50,852 nt of DNA from an uncultured Pseudomonadales bacterium (lineage in GTDB: Bacteria > Pseudomonadota > Gammaproteobacteria > Pseudomonadales > Azotimanducaceae), in contig CAMYJX010000009.1 in the NCBI GenBank assembly GCA_947258825.1, forward strand, positions 1 to 50,852, given 5' to 3'. Under the pieces are notes generated by a model. It was not told the DNA's origin. It saw only the letters and a program-made list of their open reading frames with translations, and did no database searches. Every line of letters begins with the position of its first letter. Position 1 is the stretch's first letter. This document shows positions 34,623 to 42,004 of this stretch, one piece after another. The translations under genes and the position numbers were made by a program.

Positions 34623-34985
34623 TCAGCCTTCTGCTTTCTCGACCCATCCCAGCCTGGTGTCTTCGTAGAATTCCCCATCCGGTGCGAAGTTGTCAGGGTC
34701 GTCCAGGCTGCCGAGGGTCACATCGACGTAGGCCTTATGGTCCAGGTTGGTACAGGCGATTGGCGTCCCGCAGGAGGAACAGAAATAGCGGGAGCCTTTT
34801 TCCGAAGACTTCAGCAGGCTGGGTTGCCCCTGGAGGTACTGAAAGCCGCCGACCGGTACGATCAGCCAGGTTACGAAAGGCGCGCCGCTCGTTCGACGGC
34901 ACATGGTGCAGTGGCAGTTGACGACCCGGGCAACCTTGCCGGTGATTTCATAGCGTACGTTGCCGCAGAAGCAGCCGCCTTCCAT
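34623..34985 (-). CDS. GFA family zinc protein
   Basis: A 120-residue protein of the glutathione-dependent formaldehyde-activating (GFA/CENP-V) fold. All zinc cysteines are visible: GGCFCGNVRYE, NCHCTMCRR and CSSCGTP. Family members with this short form are mostly of unknown substrate; true formaldehyde activation is not implied. The ATG at 34985 begins MEGGCFCG. Confidence 0.9.
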   Translation of the reverse strand: MEGGCFCGNVRYEITGKVARVVNCHCTMCRRTSGAPFVTWLIVPVGGFQYLQGQPSLLKSSEKGSRYFCSSCGTPIACTNLDHKAYVDVTLGSLDDPDNFAPDGEFYEDTRLGWVEKAEG

Positions 34986-35093
34986 GCGCCCTCACAGAAT
35001 TTTTGCAGCAGTAATCAATCTTCTCAAAACTAACCGCGTCTGAACCCGATTGCCAGGGGCGTTGACAGCAGTGCCTGAGAGCCCGGAGTTTCG

Positions 35094-35447
35094 CTAGCTG
35101 TCAGGCAGCAGGACACACAGGCCCATCACGCAGCTTGGTCGCCGGGCCGGACACGCCGATTCGCATTGCGCACCGGAGAACGAAGAGCATACGGACTCGA
35201 GGTTGGCGATGTGCTGACCCTCGTACCGTTGGTTGATGCTGGCCCCGCAGTCGCAGCCATCGCAGCGAGTGGCGACCTGAACACACTGGCGGGAAGAGGT
35301 GCAGCGCCTCGAAGCTTCTGTCAGCCGAAGCGCCGGAGTTGCTGCTGCGGGCTCTGCCGCCATCAGCCGCCCGTGCTGATCGGAACTGTCGTACGCCAGG
35401 GTTGTCACGATGAGGAGCGCGGCAGCCGCTGCTCTCCGGCAGAACAT
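35094..35447 (-). CDS. Exported cysteine-rich protein, unknown
   Basis: A 117-residue protein with a probable signal peptide (FCRRAAAAALLIVTTLA). The mature part has about ten cysteines: RRCTSSRQCVQVATRCDGCDCG, split by short spacers, then SVCSSFSGAQCESACPARRPSC and CVMGLC near the end. It is probably disulphide-bonded in the periplasm. I do not recognise the family. Its ATG overlaps the stop of the upstream two-helix protein (TGATG), so the two are translationally coupled and may act together. Confidence 0.65.
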   Translation of the reverse strand: MFCRRAAAAALLIVTTLAYDSSDQHGRLMAAEPAAATPALRLTEASRRCTSSRQCVQVATRCDGCDCGASINQRYEGQHIANLESVCSSFSGAQCESACPARRPSCVMGLCVLLPDS

Positions 35448-35695
35448 CACTGCCTCCCGGTGCCTTTGCCCGAGTTGCGCTGTTGAGATGCAAGAGACCG
35501 AATAATGGGAACGATCAATCGCATTTCCAGCATCATCATGACGCAGCCAACCGCAGTGAGGGCCAGCGCTGTCCTGCGCTCGTTGAGCTGAGCGTGCAGG
35601 AATTCGGCGGTTCCGTTCAGGCCCATGATACCGAAGGCCAGCAGCAGCGCCCCTGCGGTTCCGATCAGCGATGCCATAATCAGATCCCGGTTCAC
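35447..35695 (-). CDS. Small two-helix membrane protein, unknown
   Basis: An 82-residue protein with two likely membrane helices: MASLIGTAGALLLAFGIMGL, and ALALTAVGCVMMMLEM extending onward. A charged loop (QLNERRT) lies between, with a basic C-terminus. No family recognised. It is directly upstream of and coupled to the exported cysteine-rich protein. GGAA precedes the ATG. Confidence 0.65.
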   Translation of the reverse strand: MNRDLIMASLIGTAGALLLAFGIMGLNGTAEFLHAQLNERRTALALTAVGCVMMMLEMRLIVPIIRSLASQQRNSGKGTGRQ

Positions 35696-35735
35696 GTTCC
35701 TTCCTGTCTCCGCTGCTGAGTCGGGTGATTAAGCA

Positions 35736-36518
35736 TCAGGAAACCTGTTTGTGCAGTATGGGCATCGGGCTCTGTCCGGATATCGCCTCGATGCTGCATC
35801 GGTCCCTGCCCGCCTGCTTGGAATCGTAGAGCAGCTTGTCCGCGTGGGAAATCATTCGGTCCAACGGTGTTGCGCTGCTCTCGCAGGTGACGCCGCCGAT
35901 GCTGATTGTGACCGATGTCTCTGATTCCTGATGCCTGATGATGTGATGACGGGCGGCCGTGCGGACACGCTCGGCCAAAGAGAGCGCGCCTTCTCTTGCC
36001 GTGTGCGGCAGCAGCATGATGAATTCCTCGCCGCCAAAACGTGCCATGGTATCGGTTTCCCGCAGCTCGGCTGCCATCACCCGGGTGAGTTGAACCAGGG
36101 CCCGATCGCCCATGGCGTGGCCGTACAGATCGTTCACCTGCTTGAAATGATCGATATCCAGCAGCAGCAGGCTGGTGGGATAGCAGTATCGCTGGGCCAG
36201 CGCCAGCTGCTGATCGGCGACCTCCATGAATCTGCGCCGATTCATGGTTTCGGTGAGCGGGTCGGTTTCGGAAAGCTGCTTCAGTCGCTGGTTGGACACC
36301 TGCAGGCGCTTGTTCAGGGATTCCGTGCGATAGCTTGCGACGGGCGCGATCAGGCCGGGCGCGATGATGGCAATTGCGGTTACCAGCGGCCAGTGCGTCC
36401 AGGCCTCGTTGCCCTGCGCTACGTAAAAGCAGAGGTGAGTGATGGCCACGGATGCGGAGATGGAACACCCAGTGATGAAGAGGACGCGCTTCAATATCGC
36501 CTGATGTGTCGCATCCAT
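35736..36518 (-). CDS. Membrane diguanylate cyclase (GGDEF)
   Basis: Makes cyclic di-GMP from two GTP. The 260 residues begin with two membrane segments (~10-32 and ~42-62), then a short coiled linker (ESLNKRLQVSNQRLKQL) and a GGDEF domain. The active loop is GGEEF in MARFGGEEFIMLLP. The inhibitory I-site RETD sits five residues before it, so product feedback is likely. No recognisable sensor domain beyond the membrane part. It stands next to the cysteine-rich/two-helix pair, with no clear link. Confidence 0.93.
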   Translation of the reverse strand: MDATHQAILKRVLFITGCSISASVAITHLCFYVAQGNEAWTHWPLVTAIAIIAPGLIAPVASYRTESLNKRLQVSNQRLKQLSETDPLTETMNRRRFMEVADQQLALAQRYCYPTSLLLLDIDHFKQVNDLYGHAMGDRALVQLTRVMAAELRETDTMARFGGEEFIMLLPHTAREGALSLAERVRTAARHHIIRHQESETSVTISIGGVTCESSATPLDRMISHADKLLYDSKQAGRDRCSIEAISGQSPMPILHKQVS

Positions 36519-36587
36519 GCTTTTCCGTAGGCCCGATCCTCTTCGCAGCCCTCAAGTCTAAAGAACCGAAGATCGGAAAAACGTGTG

Positions 36588-38264
36588 TCAGTTCAGGTAT
36601 TTGTCCGTTACGGCCCCTTCGCTGGCAGAGCTCACCAACGCAGCATACTTGGCAAGAATGCCTCTGGTTGCATAGGGCGCCGGAGGCTGCCACCGGCTGC
36701 GGCGTGACGCCAGCTGTTCGTCGGTCAGGTGGACGTTGATTTCGCGCTTTTCGGCGTCCACCGTGATCTGATCGCCATCTTCCAGAAGCGCGATGGGTCC
36801 GCCGTCGAATGCTTCTGGTGTGATGTGCCCGATCACGAAGCCGTGGGAACCGCCGGAGAAACGCCCGTCGGTGATCAGCGCCACGTCCTGAGACAGGCCG
36901 CGCCCGTTGATTGCGCTGGTAGGCGAGAGCATTTCCCGCATGCCCGGGCCGCCTTTGGGCCCTTCATAGCGGACCACCACCACGTCGCCCTCCACGACGG
37001 CGCCTGCCATGATCGCCTCCATTGCGGCCTCTTCGCCCTGGAAGCAGCGTGCCGACCCGGTGAATTGCAGGCCCTCATGACCGGTGATCTTGGCAACCGC
37101 ACCGGTAGGGGCGAGGTTGCCATAGAGAATCACCAGGTGTGAATCCTTCTTGATCGGATCGCTCAGCGGCCGGATGATTTTCTGTTCTTCAGGGTAGGGG
37201 GCGACGTCGGCGAGGTTCTCTGCCATCGTTCTGCCGGTTACGGTCAGGCAGTCGCCATGCAGAATGCCTTCCTGGAGCAGGGTTTTCATCAGCGGTTGGA
37301 TGCCGCCGATGGCGATCAGCTCGCTCATCGCGAACTGACCGGCAGGCCGCATGTCAGCGAGCACGGGTACCCGCTCGCCGATACGACTGAAATCGTCTAT
37401 CGAGAGTGGAACCCCGGCGGCGTGAGCGATTGCCAGCAGGTGAAGCACCGCGTTGGTGGATCCTTCCAGGGCAATGACCGTTGCGATAGCGTTCTCGAAG
37501 GCCTCACGGCAAAGAATGTCGCTGGGCTTGATGCCGCGGTCGATCAGATGAAATACAGCCGCCCCGGCGTTGTAACTGTCCTGGCGCTTCTGCTGAGAAA
37601 TGGCCTCCTGAGCGGAGCTGTTGGGCAGCGACAACCCCAGGGCTTCTATGGCGCTGGCCATGGTATTGGCCGTGTACATGCCACCGCAGGATCCCGGGCC
37701 CGGAATGGCTGTGGCCTCCACGTCTTTGAGCTCAATCTCCGACACGTTGCCCGCCGCGTAGCCGCCGACGGCTTCAAACACCGAGACGATGTCGCGACGG
37801 TCCTTCCCGGGCTGAATCGTGCCGCCGTAAACGAAAACGCTCGGCCGGTCGAGCCGGGCCATCGCCATGGCACAGGCGGGCATGTTTTTGTCGCAGCCGC
37901 CGATCGCGACGAAACCGTCGAAACCCTGAGCTCCGACCACCGTTTCGATGGAGTCTGCAATGACCTCTCGGGATACCAGGGAGTAGCGCATCCCCGGCGT
38001 ACCCATTGATATGCCATCCGATACGGTGATGGTGTTGAACACGACGCTCTTGGCGCCGGATTCGTCGGCGCCCATTGCGGCAGCGTCCGCGAGCTCGTTG
38101 ATGTGCATGTTGCATGGCGTCACCATGCTCCAGGTGGACGCGATGCCGATTTGCGGCTTCGCAAAGTCTTCCTCCTTGAACCCCGTCGGGTACAGCATGG
38201 CTCTGCTCGGAGCCTGCTGAACCCCGTCCACGACAATTGAGGAGTACGGCCTTTTATCAGTCAT
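36588..38264 (-). CDS. ilvD: Dihydroxyacid dehydratase
   Basis: Fe-S enzyme that dehydrates dihydroxy-isovalerate and -methylvalerate, third step of valine and isoleucine synthesis. The 558 residues include the cluster and Mg ligands in VTPCNMHINELAD, AIGGCDKNMPACAMA and GPGSCGGMYTANTMA, and the C-terminal SPTSAINGRGL and TDGRFSGGSHG. It overlaps argA by eight bases on the same strand (argA upstream), linking two amino-acid genes in one transcript. ilvA and ilvE of the same pathway are also in this window but far apart. Confidence 0.97.
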   Translation of the reverse strand: MTDKRPYSSIVVDGVQQAPSRAMLYPTGFKEEDFAKPQIGIASTWSMVTPCNMHINELADAAAMGADESGAKSVVFNTITVSDGISMGTPGMRYSLVSREVIADSIETVVGAQGFDGFVAIGGCDKNMPACAMAMARLDRPSVFVYGGTIQPGKDRRDIVSVFEAVGGYAAGNVSEIELKDVEATAIPGPGSCGGMYTANTMASAIEALGLSLPNSSAQEAISQQKRQDSYNAGAAVFHLIDRGIKPSDILCREAFENAIATVIALEGSTNAVLHLLAIAHAAGVPLSIDDFSRIGERVPVLADMRPAGQFAMSELIAIGGIQPLMKTLLQEGILHGDCLTVTGRTMAENLADVAPYPEEQKIIRPLSDPIKKDSHLVILYGNLAPTGAVAKITGHEGLQFTGSARCFQGEEAAMEAIMAGAVVEGDVVVVRYEGPKGGPGMREMLSPTSAINGRGLSQDVALITDGRFSGGSHGFVIGHITPEAFDGGPIALLEDGDQITVDAEKREINVHLTDEQLASRRSRWQPPAPYATRGILAKYAALVSSASEGAVTDKYLN

Positions 38265-39567
38265 CCTTGGGTTCCACTTTCTTGATCATGACTTTCGAGT
38301 TGCGCTGGTAGTTATACATGCCCTGCCGGGGAGCTGGAAGCTCATTGGTATCCGCGTCCGTGAACCCTTGCTCGAGGAACCAGTCGCGGGTTTGAGTAGT
38401 CAGCAGAAACAGCTTTTCAATGCCAGAGTTCCGAGCTCGCTGCTCTGCTGCCCTCAGCAGCTCAATCCCGATTCCCGGCTTGCTGGAAATTTTCCGGTAC
38501 GCGTCGTGAACGGCGATGCAGGCAATTTCGGCCGCGCGCTCGAAAGGATATAGCGCGCAGCACCCGACCACGATGCCGTCCAATTCTGCCACCAGAAAAT
38601 TGTCGATCTCCTGTTCCAGCCGATCCCTGTCTCTACGCACCAGCACACCCGCTTCCTCCAGGGGTCGTATCACCTCTACGATTCCGGCGACGTCCTCCAG
38701 CCGAGCAGGTCTGGTGAGCTGAGAACGGAACTCGCTCAATTGGGTCCCGTGTCCCCGTGCGGTGAACAGCTCCTGCAGCAGCGCGCCGTCTTCGGCGAAG
38801 CTCACCAGGTGGCCTTTGGGCAGGCCGCCACGGCTCGCCCGCAGCATGGCCCGAAGCTGGTGCGTGTTGGCAGGCTGTGCACGGTCCAGCAGCTCGTCCA
38901 GCTGAGCCGGGGTCAGGTTGGTACGATTGCGGCCCGTGTCGTCCTGGATATAGCCGTGCTCGTTGAACATCACCAGCTTGTCTGCCGCCAGCGCCAGCGC
39001 CACGTCTGCGGCGAGCTCGTCAGAGGCCAGGTTGAATGCCTGACCGGAAGGTGAGTAACCCACCGGAGAAAGCAGGACCAGAGCCCGATTGTCGAGTGCT
39101 GCGCGAATGCGGTTCGCATGCACGTTGCGCACCTGGCCGGTGAACAGGTGATCCTCCCCTTCGACTACGCCCACCGGCTTGGCAACGATGAAATTGCCGG
39201 TGATGGTAGCGATATCCGCATTGCGCAGCGGGCTCGTTGGAAGCCCGGTAGAAAAGAAGGCTTCCAGCTGAGCACGCAGCTGACCATATACGCCGAGGAC
39301 GGTGCTCAGGCTCTCTCTGTCCGTTATGCGTCGGTGGCCTTGAAACCGGCAGTTTGGCAGCGCCCGGTCAATCTGCGGCCTTGCGCCGTGGACCAGCACC
39401 AGGCGCACGCCCAGCACATGCAGCAGCGCCAGGTCGTGAACGATGTTCGCCAGATTTCCGTGGTCCATGGCCTCCCCGCTCAGAAACACGACGAACGTGC
39501 GATTGCGATGAGCGCTGATATAGGGCGTCGAGGCTCGAAACCACTGGGCGTAGCCGCCGGTATCCAC
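38257..39567 (-). CDS. argA: N-acetylglutamate synthase
   Basis: First step of arginine synthesis: acetyl-CoA plus glutamate to N-acetylglutamate. The 436 residues have an N-terminal amino-acid-kinase fold (~1-285), which in relatives binds arginine for feedback, with VLVHGARPQIDRAL and FLSGEAM. A C-terminal GNAT domain follows, ending in FLEQGFTDADTNELP and YNYQRNSKVMIKK, both typical. The acetyl-CoA loop reads YRKISSKPGIGIELL, about four residues longer than in E. coli ArgA. GTG start at 39567. It overlaps ilvD by eight bases. Confidence 0.95.
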   Translation of the reverse strand: MDTGGYAQWFRASTPYISAHRNRTFVVFLSGEAMDHGNLANIVHDLALLHVLGVRLVLVHGARPQIDRALPNCRFQGHRRITDRESLSTVLGVYGQLRAQLEAFFSTGLPTSPLRNADIATITGNFIVAKPVGVVEGEDHLFTGQVRNVHANRIRAALDNRALVLLSPVGYSPSGQAFNLASDELAADVALALAADKLVMFNEHGYIQDDTGRNRTNLTPAQLDELLDRAQPANTHQLRAMLRASRGGLPKGHLVSFAEDGALLQELFTARGHGTQLSEFRSQLTRPARLEDVAGIVEVIRPLEEAGVLVRRDRDRLEQEIDNFLVAELDGIVVGCCALYPFERAAEIACIAVHDAYRKISSKPGIGIELLRAAEQRARNSGIEKLFLLTTQTRDWFLEQGFTDADTNELPAPRQGMYNYQRNSKVMIKKVEPKDD

Positions 39568-39828
39568 GTGGGTTTTTCCTTTTTTTCCTGCTTGTTTCTT
39601 TGTCCAGGGACGCTGCGGTCAACCGTATCGGAAAGCTGCAACGCTGCGTTGGGAGAGACGGTGGCGAATTCTACACTAGAGGTCTGCCATATTGCCCGGG
39701 CCGACCGGGTGTGATCTCTGTCATGATTCCGTGACCCCCTTGGTTGCAAAACGCCGGCCCTTGCCGTTAACTGACGACACCAAGTTCGCAATAGTCGGCT
39801 AAATCAGGGACTTACATCAGGTACTTAC

Positions 39829-41850
39829 GTGGCTACACCTGTCACCAGAGAAACCACCGGAAAGGATTCCGAGCCGGTTCAGGCCGAGCGCGGCCCGACC
39901 GAACGCGGCCCGACCGAACCGGTCAGCGTCGCTCAGCATCCTGCAGCTGCGAACCTGCCCGCCCCTGAAACTGCTGACGAGCATGCTGATGGGCCTGCTG
40001 ATGGTGCTGCAGTCGAGCAGGCACAGGCCCCGGAGCAGGCACCTGCCGTGGAGGGCGCCGAGAACAAACCCCTCGCGGAGCGCCTTCAAGGGGCTGAAAG
40101 GCTTATCGACGTGCCCGTCGCGTTGGATGATCTGGTGCGCGAAGGGTTCATCAGCCAGCGCCAGGCGGAAGACATCCTCATCGCGCCGCGAACCAAGAAA
40201 GAGCTGACCCAGCACCCGCTGGAGATCATTGCTGACAGGGAGTACGAGAACCGGAATAAGCCCGGCCACAAGCTGGATCTCGATACCCTGACCTTCTGGC
40301 TGTGCGAGAAGAGCAAACAACCGCATCTGCGTATCGATCCCCTCAAGATCAACGTCAACGCGGTGACGGAGGTCATGTCCTATGCCTTTGCCCAGCGCCA
40401 CAACATCCTGGCTGTGGACGTTACCGATGACGAGGTAGTCATCGCCAGCGGCCAGCCCTTCATGTACCAGTGGGAGGGCATGCTCACTCAGACGCTGCGG
40501 GGCCGGCGGATCCGCCGGGTGGTGACGAACCCGGCAGATCTCAGTCGCTACATGCTCGAGTTCTACACCATGGCCCGGGCGGTCTCAAAAGCCGAGGATG
40601 CCGGGCTCGAAGTCAGCTCCATCGCCAACTTCGAGCAGCTGCTGGAGCTGGGACAGCTAAAGTCACCGGAAGCCAACGATGCTCACGTGGTCAACATCGT
40701 CGACTGGCTGCTGCAGTACGCCTTCGATCAGCGCGCGAGCGACATACACATTGAGCCGCGCCGAGACATGGGTCTCATCCGTTTCCGGATCGATGGCGTG
40801 CTCCATCACGTTTACGAGTTGCCCAGCGCTGTGAATGCTGCGGTCACCAGCCGTTTGAAGATTCTCGGCCGCATGGACGTGGCGGAGAAGCGCCGACCCC
40901 AGGATGGCCGGGTGAAGACAAAGAGCCAGGACGGTAACGAGATCGAGCTTCGGCTGTCCACGTTGCCCACGGCGTTCGGTGAAAAAATGGTGCTGCGGAT
41001 CTTCGATCCGGACGTGCTGCTGCGCAGCTTCAAGGAGCTTGGCCTGGTAGGCAAGGATTTCGAGCGCTGGCAGCACATGACCCACTCGCCCAACGGCATC
41101 GTGCTGGTTACCGGACCTACGGGTTCAGGTAAAACCACCACCCTCTATTCAACCTTGAAGCAGCTCGCCACCTCGGAGGTTAACGTCTGCACCATAGAAG
41201 ACCCTATCGAGATGGTCGAGCCCACCTTCAATCAGATGCAGGTACAGCACAACATCTCGGTCAGTTTCGCCTCGGGCGTAAGGGCGCTTCTCCGGCAGGA
41301 CCCGGACATCATCATGATTGGCGAGATCCGTGATCTGGAAACCGCGAACATGGCCATTCAAGCTGCGCTCACCGGGCACCTGGTGATTTCCACGCTGCAC
41401 ACCAATGATGCCCCTTCGGCCGTAACCCGGCTGCTGGACCTCGGCGTTCCCGCTTACATGATCAAGGCGACGGTGCTGGGGATCATGGCGCAGCGGCTCG
41501 TAAGAACCCTTTGCCCCCACTGCAAAGTGCAAGAGGCCGTCGACCGGGAGGCCTGGGACCTGCTGATGAGGCCGTTCCGGGCAAAACCACCGAAACGCTT
41601 TCTTGCGCCCCAGGGCTGCCTGGAATGTCGGGACACCGGATACATGGGACGCATGGGCATCTACGAGCTGTTGCCCCTCACGGATAACGTGAAGGCCCTG
41701 ATCAAAAACGATTCGGAAATTGACGACATCAGGGCGGTAGGCCTCAAGGAAGGCATGCGCACCCTGCGTCTGTCCGGCGCGCAGAAAGTTGGCGCCGGCC
41801 TCACCACCATCTCTGAAGTGCTTCGGGTGGCGCCCATCATTCAGGACTGA
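39829..41850 (+). CDS. PilB/GspE-type secretion ATPase, orphan
   Basis: Hexameric assembly ATPase of type IV pili or type II secretion, 673 residues. An unusual N-terminal tail (~1-85) is rich in A, P and E and contains a doubled RGPTE. A GspE-N-like domain and the catalytic core follow, with Walker A GPTGSGKTTTLYS from ~residue 429, the Asp box IEDPIEMVE, Walker B DPDIIMIGEIRD and a tetracysteine zinc site (LCPHC and CLECRDTGYMGR). No pilin, PilC/GspF or secretin gene is next to it, so its machine is elsewhere. GTG start with AGG nine bases upstream. Confidence 0.92.
   Translation: MATPVTRETTGKDSEPVQAERGPTERGPTEPVSVAQHPAAANLPAPETADEHADGPADGAAVEQAQAPEQAPAVEGAENKPLAERLQGAERLIDVPVALDDLVREGFISQRQAEDILIAPRTKKELTQHPLEIIADREYENRNKPGHKLDLDTLTFWLCEKSKQPHLRIDPLKINVNAVTEVMSYAFAQRHNILAVDVTDDEVVIASGQPFMYQWEGMLTQTLRGRRIRRVVTNPADLSRYMLEFYTMARAVSKAEDAGLEVSSIANFEQLLELGQLKSPEANDAHVVNIVDWLLQYAFDQRASDIHIEPRRDMGLIRFRIDGVLHHVYELPSAVNAAVTSRLKILGRMDVAEKRRPQDGRVKTKSQDGNEIELRLSTLPTAFGEKMVLRIFDPDVLLRSFKELGLVGKDFERWQHMTHSPNGIVLVTGPTGSGKTTTLYSTLKQLATSEVNVCTIEDPIEMVEPTFNQMQVQHNISVSFASGVRALLRQDPDIIMIGEIRDLETANMAIQAALTGHLVISTLHTNDAPSAVTRLLDLGVPAYMIKATVLGIMAQRLVRTLCPHCKVQEAVDREAWDLLMRPFRAKPPKRFLAPQGCLECRDTGYMGRMGIYELLPLTDNVKALIKNDSEIDDIRAVGLKEGMRTLRLSGAQKVGAGLTTISEVLRVAPIIQD
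39889..39918 (+). repeat. 15-bp tandem duplication in the PilB-like gene
   Basis: Two exact copies of CGCGGCCCGACCGAA (39889-39903, 39904-39918), encoding a doubled RGPTE in the low-complexity N-terminal tail. In frame, so it only lengthens the tail. Confidence 0.9.
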
Positions 41851-42004
41851 AATTCCGCGGTTCCCCGGAAGGTTCAGCGGCGTTCAGGAGATTCCGGTCG
41901 TAGTTCTGCTTTCCGCCGAGGACCGGCAGTTCAGGCGACTTTCATTCACAGAACTCAATTGATCCCAGGGCGGGTATACTTAAGCCGGTTGGAGGAGGGG
42001 CAGA

